A DNA stretch of 64,000 bases from Pseudomonadota bacterium. GTDB taxonomy: Bacteria > Pseudomonadota > Gammaproteobacteria > Burkholderiales > Burkholderiaceae_F. This document shows positions 26,493-38,059 of this stretch, in pieces (within the stretch, counting starts at the first letter, position 1; the number at the start of each line of letters is the position of its first letter). The DNA lies in NCBI GenBank assembly GCA_021842465.1, contig JAKBZN010000012.1, positions 1 to 64,000 on the forward strand, given 5' to 3'. Under the pieces are notes generated by a model. That model ran no database searches and was not told where the DNA came from. It saw nothing but the letters and a program-made list of their open reading frames with translations. The position numbers were made by a program, and so were the translations under genes.

Positions 26493-28608
26493 CCCGCGGC
26501 CAGCTGCGAAATGTCGGCGACCCGGTTCATTACCGTGCGCAGCGCTGCCAACAGGGTCAGCCGGTTGGTGCGCAGCGCAGGCTCGTCGACCATCACCATC
26601 ACGTCGTCGAAGAAGCGGTCGACCGGTAGCTTGAGCGGAACCAGTGCCCGCAGCACACCGGCATCGTCGCCGGCGGCGAGCAGGCGGTCGACCTCGGGCG
26701 CCACGGTATGGAACGCCGCAGCCAATTCGCGTTCCGCCGGCTCCTGCAGCAGGTCGTCGCGCAATGCGTTGCTCCGGGTGGCTTCGGAAGCGTCAGCCTT
26801 GCGCAGGATGTTGCCGATGCGCTTGTTCGCCGATGCGAGGCTTGCCGCCTGCGGCAGTTGCATGAACGCGCGTACCGCGTCCATCCGCGCGGAAAGCCGG
26901 TCGATGCGTTCGGGCCGCAGCGACAGGACGGCTTCGGTTTCGTTGGCCGAATATCCCTGTTCGAGCAGCATGCCGCGCAGGCGATCGTAGAGGAAGTCCA
27001 GCACCTCGTCTTCGCAGCGGGAGAACGCTTGCAGTTCGGACGCCGCGAAAATGTCGAAGGCCAGCGCGACCAGCCCGTGCAGGGACAGCGGCAGCGCGTT
27101 TTCCATGAGGATGCGCAGCACGCCCAGCGCATTGCGGCGCAGGGCGTAGGGATCGCGGTCGCCGGTGGCGCGCTCGCCGGCGCCGAAGAGCCCCGCCAGC
27201 GCCTCCAGTTTGTCGGCCAGTGCGACGCAGGCGCCGATCGACGACGCCGGAACGGCATCGCCGGCGAAGCGCGGTTGGTAGTGCTCTTCGATCGCCCGGG
27301 CGATGTCCTCTCGCTCGCCTTCCTGTGCGGCGTAGATCCGGCCCATCTCGCCCTGCAGTTCGGGAAACTCCCCGACCATCAGCGTGCCGAGGTCCGCCTT
27401 GGCAAGGCGGGCGGCACGGGCCACCGCCGCTTCGTCCGGGCGATGCGCCTCGGGCAGCGCGAGGGCGATGGCGCGCGCCAGCGCGGTCAGGCGCTCGACG
27501 CGCTGCAACTGCGAGCCCAGGCGGTGGTGGTAGACGATGTGTTCGGCGCCGGCGAGACGCGATTCCAGCGGCCGCAGGCGGTCCTGGTCGAAGAAGAACT
27601 TGGCGTCGGCCAGGCGCGCCCGTACGACCCGGGCATTGCCGGCGATGATCGCCGACGGGTCGCCCGTCTCGAGATTGCTCACCAGCAGGAATCGGTTGCG
27701 CAGCCGGCCCTGGCCGTCCTGCAGTGCGAAGTACTTCTGGTTCTGCTGCATGGTGAGAATGAGGCAGGACTGCGGCACGTCGAGGAATGCTTCCTCGAAG
27801 CCCGACTCATATACCGCCGGCCACTCGACCAGGGCCGTCACCTCGTCGACGAGCGCGGCGGGCATCACCGGCTTCGCGCCGGCGCGGGTCGCCGCAGCGT
27901 CGATTAGCGCGGTCATGCGCGCGCGCCGGGCTTCGAACGAGGCGATCACCTTGCCCTGTTCGAACAACTGCTTTTCGTAAGTGTCGGCATGATCGATGTG
28001 CAGGGGGCCGGCGCACAGGAAGCGGTGTCCGCGCGTTTCGCGGCCCGACTGCAGGCCCAATGCCTGCACCGGAACCACCGTGTCGCCATGCAGCGCGATC
28101 AGCCGATGCGCCGGCCGCACGAACTCGACGGTGGTCCGACCGTCGTCGAGTTGGTAATGCATTACTTTCGGGATCGGCAGCCGCGCGAGGGCGTCTCCCA
28201 GCGCGGCCTGCAGGCCGTCGGCGAGCAGGATCCCGGGCGCCACGCCTTGATAGCGGAGGATCTCCTGCTTGCCGTCCGCAACGCGTTCGATACGGGCGGC
28301 ATCGTATGCCAGTCCCAGGGCGTCAAGCTTCTTGCGCAGGGCCGGCGTCGGGTTGCCGGCGGAATCGAGGCCGATCGCCGCCGGAACCAGTTTGTGCTGG
28401 AACTGCCGTTCCGGTGAGACCGCCGCCACGTCCGCGATGCGCACGGCCAGCCGGCGCGGCGTCGCGAACGCGTCGACGCGCGCACCGCCGTCGGCGAGTT
28501 GCCGGGCAATGAGCCCCTCGCGGATCGTGCGGGCAAAGGCGTCGCGCAATGCGACGAGCGCCTTGGGCGGCAGTTCCTCGGTGAAGATCTCGACGAGCAG
28601 GGCGGCCT

Positions 28609-28612
<4 letters not shown>
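26489..28612 (-). CDS. glyS: Glycyl-tRNA synthetase beta subunit GlyS
   Basis: 707-residue beta chain of the bacterial alpha2beta2 glycyl-tRNA synthetase. It starts [15 protein letters not shown], the conserved beta-subunit opening, has [12 protein letters not shown] near residue 300, and ends with an anticodon-binding-like region ([19 protein letters not shown]). The beta chain contributes tRNA recognition. Overlap with glyQ is ATGA (28609-28612), ensuring stoichiometric expression. Confidence 0.97.
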
Positions 28613-29532
<920 letters not shown>

Positions 29533-29580
29533 TGCCCGGTTTGTCCGCCGACGCAAAGGGGCGGATCGCAGGCGGGGATT

Positions 29581-30453
29581 CTACTTGGGGTTCGCGGACA
29601 GCCACTGCACGACCGGATCGGCGAGCTCCGTGTAGTGCGGGGCGAGCGTCTGCAGCCAGGCGGCGTCCAGTTGCAGGGATTCCAGCAGTTGTGCGCCGGT
29701 CCGGGACGGATGGCGGCGATCATCTGGCGGCAGCGGGGACAGCGCGGCGGCCGGCGACATGCCCAAGGCGCCGCCGTCGGCGAGCAGCAAGGCGATGTGC
29801 AGCACCGCGGCGAGGTCGGAGAACGGTTGTGCGGCGAGCGGATCCGGGGCATGACGGATACCGTCGGTCAGGCGATGCGGCAGTTGCCAGCGCCGGCCCA
29901 GTTCAGCAGTGACGTCGGTGTGGCGGCAGCCGATGGTCTCGAGTTCCAGGCGCAACCGCGAACCCGGCGCGTGGGATGCCGATTCCACATGTGCCACGGC
30001 ATGGGGCATCGCCTGTGCGATCACGATCTGGCCGCTGCGCAGCAGGATGCCGGCGAGATAGGCGCTGTCGGCGTCGACGTGCAGGTAGTGGCTCAGCCAG
30101 CGGGCGTAGCTCCCCGTCGCGGCGGCATGGCTCCACAGCGAAACCCGGTCGGGAATCCGGACGCGCGGGAATGCCGACGCGATCGAGGCGAACAGCACGA
30201 CGTCGCGCAGCGGCTCGAGCGGCCAATCGGCGCAGGCATCGGCAAGGCATGCGTCGTTGGGGGTGGTCTCGGGACGGACGAGGCGGATGAACCGCAGCAC
30301 CTCGGCGGCGAATCGGGAATCCTGCTCGGCGATGCGCACGACGGTGTCGGTGCCCACGCCCGAATCGTCGACGCTGGCGACGATCTGGCGCGCAATTTCC
30401 GGCATCGCGGGGAAGGCGTTCGCCGCAAGGAAAAACTGGTCGATGCTGCCCAT
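29581..30453 (-). CDS. HDOD-domain protein
   Basis: 290-residue protein starting MGSIDQFFLAANAFPAMPE. The HDOD domain covers about residues 10-215: FPAMPEIARQIV opening, AEQDSRFAAEVLRFIRL, and the His-containing ETIGCRHTDVTAELGRRWQLP, which is the usual position of the HD remnant. HDOD proteins are typically regulatory scaffolds in signalling or motility rather than phosphodiesterases. The C-terminal 80 residues have no recognised motif. It sits between lnt and glyQ without overlap. Start chosen because upstream in-frame codons are Arg/Pro-rich and unlike the family. Confidence 0.82.
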   Translation of the reverse strand: MGSIDQFFLAANAFPAMPEIARQIVASVDDSGVGTDTVVRIAEQDSRFAAEVLRFIRLVRPETTPNDACLADACADWPLEPLRDVVLFASIASAFPRVRIPDRVSLWSHAAATGSYARWLSHYLHVDADSAYLAGILLRSGQIVIAQAMPHAVAHVESASHAPGSRLRLELETIGCRHTDVTAELGRRWQLPHRLTDGIRHAPDPLAAQPFSDLAAVLHIALLLADGGALGMSPAAALSPLPPDDRRHPSRTGAQLLESLQLDAAWLQTLAPHYTELADPVVQWLSANPK

Positions 30454-30586
30454 GTTGCCCACGTTTTTTTCGATCCCGTTCGGTCGCGGACGCGACGCTG
30501 CTTTCCCGCTTGTGAAACGGAAGGGTAGCGTCAAGAGGGGATCGGCATGGCGTGGGATAGCGGCAAAATTTCCTGGCTTCTCACCC

Positions 30587-32182
30587 TCAAGTTTTCCGGT
30601 TTCGTGCCGCCGACATGACCAGGACAAACGCGCAGGCGAGCAGGATCGGCGCGTTTCCGAAGCGCAGGAACGGGGTTTCCCCGGTCATTCCTTGCACGCT
30701 GCCCTCAAGCGCGCCGTCCGTCCGGATCGGCAGCCGGCTCTGCACGCCGCCGCGCGCGTCGATGATCGCCGTCACGCCGGTGTTGGTGTCGTGCAAAAGA
30801 GGGCGCGCCGTTTCGATCGCGCGCATCCGGGCAATCTGGAGATCCTGCGGCAGCGCGATCGAGGCGTCGAACCAGGCGAGGTTGGAAAGATTGAGGAGCA
30901 TGGTCGGCTGCCGCTTCGGGTCGTGCCATGCGTCCCGGATCAGCGAGCCGAAGAGGTCTTCGAAGCAGATGTTGACGGCGATGTTCTGGCCGGCGAGCCG
31001 CATCGGCTCCTGGTAGCGCTCGCCGTGCTGCTGGTCGCCAATTGGGATGTGCAGCATGTCCACGAACCAGTGGAAGCCGTAGGGGATGAATTCGCCGAAC
31101 GGCACGAGATGCCGCTTGCTGTACCGCTGCGGGGCGGCCGCACCGTCCGCCGATACGCCTAGCGCGCTGTTGAAGTAGCGGTTCTCCGGTTCGACGAGGA
31201 AGATTCCGAAGATCAGCGCCGCCCCGGCTCGCCGAACCGGGTCGTCGAGCGCGGCCACGACCTCGTCGGGCAGTTCGTTCCAGGGCATCGGGAACGCCGA
31301 TTCGGGGAACACGATCAGTTGCGGTCGCCGTGGGTCCTTGGGGTTGACGGTCAGTTCCGGCAGATAGCGCGCCAGCGCGGTATCGAGGCCGGTGTCGGCG
31401 AATTTGATGTCCTGGGAGACGTCACCCTGGACGAGGCGCACGCGCATCGGTGCGCCGTAAGGGTGCGACCAGACGATCGTATGCAGCGTCGCGCCGCCGG
31501 CGAGCAGCGCGGCCATGCCCAGAAGGGCGGGTAGCCAGCGACGGGGCGCGCAGTGGTTGTCCAGCGCCCACGCGGCGAGGACGGCGAGCAGCGCCGCGCC
31601 GGTCCCGACGCCGTAGACACCGAGCAGCGGGGCGAAGCCGGCGAGCGGCCCGTCGGTCTGGGCGTATCCGGTGGCGAGCCAGGGGAATCCTGTCAGCACG
31701 ACGCCGCGCAGCCAGTCGGCAAGTGTCCAGGCGGCGGCGATCGACACGCCGCGCCACCAGGTTCCGGGGCCGCTGAACCGGACGGCGGCGGCCAGTGCGA
31801 GCGCGGGAAAGAGCGCGAGGTAGGCGGCGAGCGCCGCCGTGGCCGCGGCGGCGAGCCACGGCCAGAGCCCCCCGTACTCGTGCAGGCTGATGTAGATCCA
31901 CGAAATACCGATGCCGAACCATCCCAGACCGAACGCGCCGCCGAGCAGCGCCGCGCCCCGCGCGCCGCGGGCGCGCAGCGCGAGGCCGAAAACCGTCACG
32001 AGCGCGGCGATCTGCAGGAGTGGCAGGTCAAAGGGTGCGAACGAGAACGCCTGGGCTCCGCCAGCGGCGACCGCCAAGGCCATCCGGACCGCGGTTTTCC
32101 CCTCGGCGGGAAACGTCCCCAGGCCGCAGAACTTGCCGTCGCGCGGAACATTCCCACCCGGCGGCGGCGCCTCACTCGTCAT
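30587..32182 (-). CDS. lnt: Apolipoprotein N-acyltransferase Lnt
   Basis: 531-residue inner-membrane enzyme that adds the third acyl chain to lipoproteins. Five to six hydrophobic helices fill about residues 30-210, followed by the periplasmic nitrilase-fold domain. The catalytic triad is visible as Glu in IVFPESAFPMPW, Lys in QRYSKRHLVPFGEF and Cys in NICFEDLFG, with a final C-terminal helix (ILLACAFVLVMSA). The start is the ATG at 32182, inside the end of corC; the first 25 residues are Pro/Gly-rich and the true start could be slightly later. corC precedes it, as is common. Confidence 0.95.
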   Translation of the reverse strand: MTSEAPPPGGNVPRDGKFCGLGTFPAEGKTAVRMALAVAAGGAQAFSFAPFDLPLLQIAALVTVFGLALRARGARGAALLGGAFGLGWFGIGISWIYISLHEYGGLWPWLAAAATAALAAYLALFPALALAAAVRFSGPGTWWRGVSIAAAWTLADWLRGVVLTGFPWLATGYAQTDGPLAGFAPLLGVYGVGTGAALLAVLAAWALDNHCAPRRWLPALLGMAALLAGGATLHTIVWSHPYGAPMRVRLVQGDVSQDIKFADTGLDTALARYLPELTVNPKDPRRPQLIVFPESAFPMPWNELPDEVVAALDDPVRRAGAALIFGIFLVEPENRYFNSALGVSADGAAAPQRYSKRHLVPFGEFIPYGFHWFVDMLHIPIGDQQHGERYQEPMRLAGQNIAVNICFEDLFGSLIRDAWHDPKRQPTMLLNLSNLAWFDASIALPQDLQIARMRAIETARPLLHDTNTGVTAIIDARGGVQSRLPIRTDGALEGSVQGMTGETPFLRFGNAPILLACAFVLVMSAARNRKT

Positions 32183-33074
32183 GCGGGATCGGTTCCGGCT
32201 CGCTGGAGTCGTGCTGCTCGGGAGCGGCGCGCGTGACGTGCAGCAGTTGCACCTGGCGGGGATCGGCACGCAGGACCTCGAAACGCAACCCGCTCAGTTC
32301 CACGACGTCGCCGCGCCGCGGCACCCGGCCGAGCGCGTCGGTGACCAACCCGCCGACGGTGTCGAATTCCTCATCGGGGAAGGTCGTGCCGAAGTGGGCG
32401 TTGAACTGCTCGAGTTCGGTCAGGGCTTTGACGCGGAATCGGCTGTCGCCTTCCGCGATGATGTTGTCTTCCTGCTCATCGATGTCGTATTCGTCCTCGA
32501 TGTCGCCGACGATCTGCTCGAGTACGTCCTCGATGGTGATCATGCCGGCCACGCCGCCGTACTCGTCGACGACGATTGCGATGTGATTGCGCTTGGAGCG
32601 GAAGTCGCGCAGGAGGACATTGAGCGGTTTGGATTCGGGGATGAATACCGCCGGCCGCAGCAGGGAGCGCAGTTCGACGTCTTCCTCCGTCGTGTACCGC
32701 AGCAGATCCTTGGCCAGGAGGATGCCGATGATGTGGTCGCGCGAGGCCTCGATCACCGGAAAGCGCGAATGGCCGGTTTCGATGACTCGGGGCATCCATG
32801 CCGCGACCGGCTCGCCGATGTCCACGACGTCCATTTGCGCGCGGGGAATCATGAGGTCGCGGGCCCGCAGGTCGGAGACCTGCAGCACGCCCTCGATCAT
32901 CGAGAGCGCATCGGCATCGAGCAGGTTGCGGCCATGCGCTTCGGAAAGCACTTCCAGCAACTGCTCGCGGTTTTCGGGTTCGCGGTACAGAAACGCCGTC
33001 AGGCGTTCAAGGAGACTGCGTTGGCGATTGCCGGGTTCTTGGCGTTCGGAATCGGAATCGGTGTGGTCGGACAT
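32172..33074 (-). CDS. corC: CorC/HlyC-family CBS-domain protein
   Basis: 300-residue cytoplasmic protein with two CBS domains (about residues 75-205: RDLMIPRAQMDVVDIGEP; DEYGGVAGMITIEDVLEQIVG) and a C-terminal CorC/HlyC transporter-associated domain (FDTVGGLVTDALGRVPRRGD). Such proteins are linked to magnesium/cobalt homeostasis; the activity is not settled by sequence. The ATG at 33074 gives MSDHTDSDSERQ. It overlaps lnt by 11 bases and follows ybeY by 39. Confidence 0.92.
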   Translation of the reverse strand: MSDHTDSDSERQEPGNRQRSLLERLTAFLYREPENREQLLEVLSEAHGRNLLDADALSMIEGVLQVSDLRARDLMIPRAQMDVVDIGEPVAAWMPRVIETGHSRFPVIEASRDHIIGILLAKDLLRYTTEEDVELRSLLRPAVFIPESKPLNVLLRDFRSKRNHIAIVVDEYGGVAGMITIEDVLEQIVGDIEDEYDIDEQEDNIIAEGDSRFRVKALTELEQFNAHFGTTFPDEEFDTVGGLVTDALGRVPRRGDVVELSGLRFEVLRADPRQVQLLHVTRAAPEQHDSSEPEPIPHDE

Positions 33075-33113
33075 TGCGGTCGGGCGTGCCCGGCAGAGGA
33101 ACAAGTCCGTAGA

Positions 33114-33641
33114 TTACCGGACTTCGTCTTCATATGGATCGGGAATGCGCAAGCGCGCCAGGATTTCCCGCTCCCGCCGCTCCATGTGACGCGCCTGTGA
33201 CGGGGTTTCATGGTCGTCGCCTTGGGCGTGCAGCACGCCGTGAACGATCAGGTGCGCGAGATGCTGCCGCAGCGTTTTACCTCGCTCGCGTGCTTCGCGC
33301 CGCACCACCGGCATGCACAGGACGATGTCGGCGACCGCCTCCGGTCGGCTCTGATAATCGAATGTCAGCACGTTGGTTGCGTAATCCCGGCCGCGATAAC
33401 TGCGGTTCAGCCGCCGGCCTTCGCGCGTGTCGACAAAGACCAGGACGAGACGGGCATTGCGGCGCAGGGCCCATTGAATCCAGCGCCGCAGCGTCGCGCG
33501 GACCGGAAGGTCCACATGGCGTTCCGCTCCGAGAATCGTGAGTTGCAGCGAATGATTCGCTTCTTCGGCGATGGCCGGCGCGGACGCGCGCGCTCGACCC
33601 GGCGGCGGGACGGGTCTCCTATTTCGACTCGGCCTGCTCAT
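33114..33641 (-). CDS. ybeY: Endoribonuclease YbeY
   Basis: 175-residue metal-dependent RNase for 16S rRNA 3'-end maturation and ribosome quality control. The zinc-binding signature HGVLHAQGDDHE (H-x3-H-x5-H) lies near residue 133, preceded by the conserved FVDTREGRRLNRSYRGRDYA and TNVLTFDY. The first 28 residues are Pro/Arg-rich and overlap the phoH end by 23 bases, so a later start is possible. The phoH-ybeY-corC-lnt order is widely conserved. Confidence 0.94.
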   Translation of the reverse strand: MSRPSRNRRPVPPPGRARASAPAIAEEANHSLQLTILGAERHVDLPVRATLRRWIQWALRRNARLVLVFVDTREGRRLNRSYRGRDYATNVLTFDYQSRPEAVADIVLCMPVVRREARERGKTLRQHLAHLIVHGVLHAQGDDHETPSQARHMERREREILARLRIPDPYEDEVR

Positions 33642-34548
33642 ACGCCTCCACGATGCGCGCGACGAGGGGGTGCCGCACGACGTCCGCCGCGGTGAAATAG
33701 GTGAAGGCCATGCCGCGCACTGCGCGCAGGACGTGCTGCGCCTCGACGAGACCGCTCGATTGGCCCCGTGGCAGATCCGTCTGCGTCACGTCGCCGGTGA
33801 TCACCGCCTTGGATCCGAAGCCGATGCGGGTGAGGAACATCTTCATCTGCTCCGGGGTGGTGTTCTGCGCTTCGTCGAGGATGACGAAGGCGCGGTTGAG
33901 GGTGCGGCCGCGCATGTAAGCGAGGGGGGCGATTTCGATCGTCTGGCGATCGAGCAGCTTCTGGGTCTTGTCGAAGCCGAGGAGGTCGAAGAGCGCGTCG
34001 TAGAGCGGGCGCAGGTAGGGATCGACCTTCTGGGCGAGATCGCCCGGGAGGAATCCGAGCCGCTCGCCGGCTTCCACTGCCGGACGGGTGAGGACGATGC
34101 GTTCAACCGAATCGCGCTCGAGCGCATCGACCGCGCAGGCGACGGCGAGATACGTCTTCCCGGTTCCCGCCGGCCCGATGCCGAAGCTGATGTCGTGGTC
34201 GAGGATCGCCTGCAGATATTCGCGCTGGCGCGGTGTGCGGCCGTGCAGGTCGGTGCGGCGGGTTCGCAGCGCCGGGGCGGAGGTCTCCTCACCGAAGCGC
34301 TTGCGCTCGAAGACGTGCAGTTGCACGTCTTCGAGCGTCACCGGCCGCTGTTGCGCCAGGGTGAGGAGGCGTTCAATCACCGCTTGCGCGTGCCGCGCGT
34401 CGTCGGTCGGGCCGTCGATTTGGAATGCGTGCCCGCGGCGGCGGATCGCCACGCCGAACTCGGTCTCGAGTTGCCGCAGGTTCTCGTCGAGCGGACCGGC
34501 GGCATCGGCGAGACGCCGGTTGTCGGCCTGGGTGGTGAACTCGATCAC
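33619..34548 (-). CDS. ybeZ: PhoH-family ATPase (PhoH-like, YbeZ)
   Basis: 309-residue ATPase. Walker [12 protein letters not shown] is near residue 120, followed by [23 protein letters not shown] and the Walker B-like [33 protein letters not shown] is also conserved. A KH-like N-terminal region precedes. It is thought to act with YbeY in RNA metabolism. Overlaps miaB by ATGA on its upstream side and ybeY on the downstream side. Confidence 0.93.
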   Translation of the reverse strand: MIEFTTQADNRRLADAAGPLDENLRQLETEFGVAIRRRGHAFQIDGPTDDARHAQAVIERLLTLAQQRPVTLEDVQLHVFERKRFGEETSAPALRTRRTDLHGRTPRQREYLQAILDHDISFGIGPAGTGKTYLAVACAVDALERDSVERIVLTRPAVEAGERLGFLPGDLAQKVDPYLRPLYDALFDLLGFDKTQKLLDRQTIEIAPLAYMRGRTLNRAFVILDEAQNTTPEQMKMFLTRIGFGSKAVITGDVTQTDLPRGQSSGLVEAQHVLRAVRGMAFTYFTAADVVRHPLVARIVEAYEQAESK

Positions 34549-35978
34549 GCCGTCGCCCGCCCGTCGCGCAGATCATTCCCCTGCGCTTCGGGAGCGGTGC
34601 AGCGCGGCGGAACGTCCGCGACCTCCGCGACAAGTTCTCCGCGCAGCGTATGGGGAAAGGCCTGCGTGATGCGGACCCGGACCATGCGGCCGGCATGCTC
34701 CGGACCCGCGGGGAAATTCACCATGCGGTGATTGGAGCAGCGTCCGGACCACTCGCCGGGGTCGCGGCGCGACGGTCCCTCGACGAGGACGTCGTATGTC
34801 CTGCCGACCATCTCCTGCCCGATCCGCGCCTCGATTTCGCCGAGGCGGGATTGCAGCCGCTGCAGGCGCTCGAGCTTGACCGCCTGCGGCGTATCGTCCG
34901 GCAGGTCGGCCGCGGGCGTGCCGGGCCGGCGGCTGTAGACGAAGGAAAAGCTCGCATCGAATTGCACGTCGTCGACGAGGCGCATCGTCTGCTCGAAGTC
35001 CTCTTCGGTTTCTCCGGGAAAGCCGACGATGAAGTCGGTGGCGATCAGGATTTCCGGCCGCGCAGTGCGCAGCTTGCGAATGATCGCCTTGTATTCGAGC
35101 GCGGTATAGCCGCGCTTCATGGCGGCGAGAATTCGGTCGGAGCCGGCCTGCACCGGAAGATGCACGTGTTCCGCAAGCTTGGGCAGTCGCGCGTGCGCAT
35201 CGATCAGCCGGGCGGTGAATTCGCGCGGGTGCGAGGTCGTGTAGCGGATCCGTTCGATTCCCGGGATTTCCGAGACCAGTTCCAGCAGTAATGCGAAGTC
35301 GGCTACCTCCCCGGAGTCGCCCGCCTCGTCCATCGATCCTCGATAGGCATTGACGTTCTGCCCCAGCAGCGTGACTTCGCGCACCCCCTGGTCGGCGAGG
35401 TCGGCGATTTCGGTGAGCACGTCGTCGAGCCGGCGCGAGATTTCTTCGCCGCGGGTGTAGGGCACGACGCAGTAGGTGCAGTACTTGCTGCAGCCTTCCA
35501 TGATCGATACGAAGGCGCAGGGGCCGCTTTTGCGCGGCGGTGGCAGATGGTCGAACTTTTCGATCTCGGGGAACGAGATGTCCACCTGCGGCAGGCCGCT
35601 GGCGCGCCGCGCAGCGATCAGGCGGGGCAGGCGGTGCAGAGTCTGGGGGCCAAAGACGATGTCCACGAAAGGCACCGACTCGATGATCGCTGCGCCCTCC
35701 TGGCTCGCGACGCAGCCGCCGACCCCGATCAGCAGGTCGGGGTTGGCTTCCTTGAGTTCGCGCAGCCGTCCGAGATCCGAGCGCATCTTGTGCTGCGCCT
35801 TGTCGCGGATCGAGCAGGTGTTGAATACGATGAGGTCGGCGCCTTCGGGCGCGTCGGCCGGTTCCCAGCCTTGTTCGGCGCGCAACACGTCGGCGATCTT
35901 CTCCGAGTCGTATTCGTTCATCTGGCAGCCGAAGCTGCGGACATATACTTTGGGCGGATTTTCGGGGTTCGCGGGCAC
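34545..35978 (-). CDS. miaB: tRNA-2-methylthio-N6-dimethylallyladenosine synthase MiaB
   Basis: 477-residue radical-SAM methylthiotransferase modifying A37 of tRNAs that read UNN codons. The N-terminal UPF0004 domain has [15 protein letters not shown] and [11 protein letters not shown]. The radical-SAM cluster is [15 protein letters not shown] (CxxxCxxC) near residue 160, and a TRAM domain is at the C-terminus. The start is taken as GTG at 35978, giving [21 protein letters not shown]; no strong ribosome-binding site is visible, so the start is less sure. First gene of the miaB-phoH-ybeY-corC-lnt cluster; divergent from dusA across 64 bases. Confidence 0.95.
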   Translation of the reverse strand: MPANPENPPKVYVRSFGCQMNEYDSEKIADVLRAEQGWEPADAPEGADLIVFNTCSIRDKAQHKMRSDLGRLRELKEANPDLLIGVGGCVASQEGAAIIESVPFVDIVFGPQTLHRLPRLIAARRASGLPQVDISFPEIEKFDHLPPPRKSGPCAFVSIMEGCSKYCTYCVVPYTRGEEISRRLDDVLTEIADLADQGVREVTLLGQNVNAYRGSMDEAGDSGEVADFALLLELVSEIPGIERIRYTTSHPREFTARLIDAHARLPKLAEHVHLPVQAGSDRILAAMKRGYTALEYKAIIRKLRTARPEILIATDFIVGFPGETEEDFEQTMRLVDDVQFDASFSFVYSRRPGTPAADLPDDTPQAVKLERLQRLQSRLGEIEARIGQEMVGRTYDVLVEGPSRRDPGEWSGRCSNHRMVNFPAGPEHAGRMVRVRITQAFPHTLRGELVAEVADVPPRCTAPEAQGNDLRDGRATA

Positions 35979-36042
35979 GGTTTTGATCCGGAGGCGAAAA
36001 TCGTATTTTAAGCTTCTGTTCTCCGGCCCGCCCGATCCCCCC

Positions 36043-37044
36043 ATGGATGTCGTCCACGATCCCTCCGCGGTACCCCCCTGGCGCTTCTGCGTCGCGCCGA
36101 TGCTCGACTGGACGGACCGGCACTGCCGGGGCGTGCACCGCATTCTCGCCCCGCATGCGCGGCTCTACACCGAGATGGTCACTACCGGCGCGCTGCTGCA
36201 CGGCGACGCCGCGCGACATCTCGATTTCGACGCGCGTGAGCATCCGGTGGCCTTGCAGTTGGGCGGCTCCGAGCCGGCCGATCTCGCGCGTTGCGCGCGC
36301 ATGGGCGCGGAGCGGGGGTATGACGAGATCAACCTCAACTGCGGCTGTCCGTCGGAGCGGGTGCAGCGCGGCGCGTTCGGCGCCTGTCTGATGGCCGAAC
36401 CGAGGCTCGTCGCGGATTGCGTGCGCGCCATGTGCGATACCGTTGCGGTGCCGGTGACGATCAAGCACCGCATCGGGATCGATCGCCGCGAGGACTATGG
36501 GTTCGTGCGCGATTTCGTCGGGGCCTGTTTCGAGGCCGGTTGCCGCACGTTCATCGCGCATGCGCGCAATGCCTGGCTCCAGGGCCTGAGCCCGAAGGAA
36601 AATCGCGAAGTGCCGCCGTTGCGCTATGACGTCGTCGCCCGCTTGCAGGGCGACTTCCCGGAAGCCGTGTTCGTGCTGAACGGGGGATTGGCGACGCTCG
36701 ATCAGATCGCGGCGGCGCTGCGCGAATTCGCCGGCGTCATGGTGGGACGCGCGGCTTACCATCAGCCCTGGCTGCTCGCCCAATGGGAGCGGATGGCGTT
36801 CGGGACGCATGCCTTGGCGGAGCCGGACGACGCGATCGAACCCCTCACCGCCTATCTCGAACAGGCCGTTGCGCGCGGCGTTCCGGCATGGTCGGTGATC
36901 CGCCACACGCTCGGCCTGTTCCACGGCCGCCCCGGGGCGCGGGCTTGGCGGCGGGCGCTGTCCGACCGGGCGTTCATCGACCGGCATGGCACCATGGCGT
37001 TTCGGGTGGCGGCGCGGCCTCGATCCGATGACGAGACGTTTTGA
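36043..37044 (+). CDS. dusA: tRNA-dihydrouridine(20/20a) synthase DusA
   Basis: 333-residue FMN enzyme reducing U20/U20a of tRNA. Motifs: [20 protein letters not shown] at the start, [15 protein letters not shown], the catalytic-cysteine region [20 protein letters not shown], and [18 protein letters not shown], diagnostic of DusA rather than DusB. The second Dus of the window (dusB is at 4408-5427). Its stop overlaps possible upstream starts of the next gene. Confidence 0.95.
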   Translation: MDVVHDPSAVPPWRFCVAPMLDWTDRHCRGVHRILAPHARLYTEMVTTGALLHGDAARHLDFDAREHPVALQLGGSEPADLARCARMGAERGYDEINLNCGCPSERVQRGAFGACLMAEPRLVADCVRAMCDTVAVPVTIKHRIGIDRREDYGFVRDFVGACFEAGCRTFIAHARNAWLQGLSPKENREVPPLRYDVVARLQGDFPEAVFVLNGGLATLDQIAAALREFAGVMVGRAAYHQPWLLAQWERMAFGTHALAEPDDAIEPLTAYLEQAVARGVPAWSVIRHTLGLFHGRPGARAWRRALSDRAFIDRHGTMAFRVAARPRSDDETF

Positions 37045-37064
37045 AGGACGGGAGACCATTGCAA

Positions 37065-37847
37065 GTGAAAAGGCCGCTGGTCGTCATCGCCACCCCCTGC
37101 TTCGGCGGGCAGGTGGGCATCCTGTACATGAACTCGGTCCTGCGGTTGATGGCGGCGGTGGGCGGCCGCATCGGCCTGGAGATCATCCAGATCGGCGGCG
37201 ATGCGCTGGTCACGCGGGCGCGGGCCTTGCTCGTCGCGCGGTTCCTCGCCAATCCGGATGCCACGCACCTGTTGTTCGTCGATGGCGACATCGGCTTCGA
37301 TGCCGCCCAGTTCGAGCGCCTGTTCGCGCTGGACCAGGATTTCGCCGGCGCGATGTACCCGGCCAAGCGGATCGATTGGCCGCAACTGGTGCGCCGGATG
37401 GCGGAAGGCGAGCCGGCGCCGACCGCCGGATTGCAGTACGTCGGCGCACTGTGCACCGGAGACGAGCTGCGGATGCGCAACGGGTTCGCGACCGCGCAGT
37501 ATGCCGGCACGGGATTCATGCTGCTCAAGCGGACGGTGCTGGAACGGCTGATCGCGGCGCATCCGGAACTGGCGTTTTGCGGAATCCATGGAACGCCGGA
37601 GTTCGACGTCGACACGAAGAACCGATTCGCGCTCTTCGATCCAATGATCGATCCCGAAACCGGGATGTACCTGAGCGAGGACTTCGCGTTCTGCCGGCGT
37701 TGGCGCGCGCTGGGCGGGGAAATCTGGCTCGATCTGCGCAGCGCCGTGACCCACGGCGGCAGCGCGGATTTCGTCGGCAACACCGAGAGGCGGTACTTCC
37801 CCGCCTCGAACCGGGATTCGGGGGCGGAAGGGCCGGGAGCGCCGTGA
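37065..37847 (+). CDS. Glycosyltransferase-like protein (GT-A type, DxD-like motif)
   Basis: About 260 residues. The N-terminus (RPLVVIATPCFGGQVGILYM) resembles the first strand and turn of GT-A glycosyltransferases. HLLFVDGDIGFDA near residue 75 carries a DxD motif preceded by a hydrophobic strand, and LSEDFAFCRRWRALGGEIW looks like the acceptor-site ED region of family 2 enzymes. No membrane segments. Donor and acceptor unknown. The start is ambiguous: TTG 37041, TTG 37059 and GTG 37065 are in frame, with GGGAG at 37050-37054. Coupled to dusA. Confidence 0.6.
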   Translation: MKRPLVVIATPCFGGQVGILYMNSVLRLMAAVGGRIGLEIIQIGGDALVTRARALLVARFLANPDATHLLFVDGDIGFDAAQFERLFALDQDFAGAMYPAKRIDWPQLVRRMAEGEPAPTAGLQYVGALCTGDELRMRNGFATAQYAGTGFMLLKRTVLERLIAAHPELAFCGIHGTPEFDVDTKNRFALFDPMIDPETGMYLSEDFAFCRRWRALGGEIWLDLRSAVTHGGSADFVGNTERRYFPASNRDSGAEGPGAP

Positions 37848-37880
37848 CCGAGCGCGTTCAGGGCGATCGGCGAATCGGGA

Positions 37881-38022
37881 CTGGATTGCTTCGGGCTTCG
37901 CCCTCGCAATGACGGTGCGCGGGGCTGTTTCGAGCTCCACCTCCGCAATGACCGTGCGCGGGTTGTGCGACGAGCGCGCTGCACCTCGTCATCGCGAGGC
38001 CCGCAGGGCCGTGGCGATCCAG
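37881..38022. repeat. Cluster of dispersed hairpin repeats
   Basis: The 212-base convergent spacer before serC holds three related units. The first, 37881-37914, is the complement of CGTCATTGCGAGG...GAAGCAATCCAG. The second is a degenerate copy around 37936-37954 (CTCCGCAATGACCG). The third, 37987-38022, reads CGTCATCGCGAGG...GTGGCGATCCAG. Each intact unit is a 34-36-base imperfect palindrome, related to 8506-8581 and 61942-61964. Nothing else is recognised in this spacer. Confidence 0.85.
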
Positions 38023-38059
38023 ACGGACCTGCCCGGATAGCCCAATCGGGGACCGTTTT

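Noticed and set aside
30494-30532. Hairpin GACGCT / AGCGTC between lnt and the HDOD gene
   Set aside because: The inner stem is imperfect and no T-run follows on the transcribed strand, so an intrinsic terminator is not supported.
37065-38022. CRISPR-like array suggested by repeated units after the glycosyltransferase-like gene
   Set aside because: Units are inverted and unequal, there are no regular spacers and no cas genes; they are dispersed palindromic repeats.
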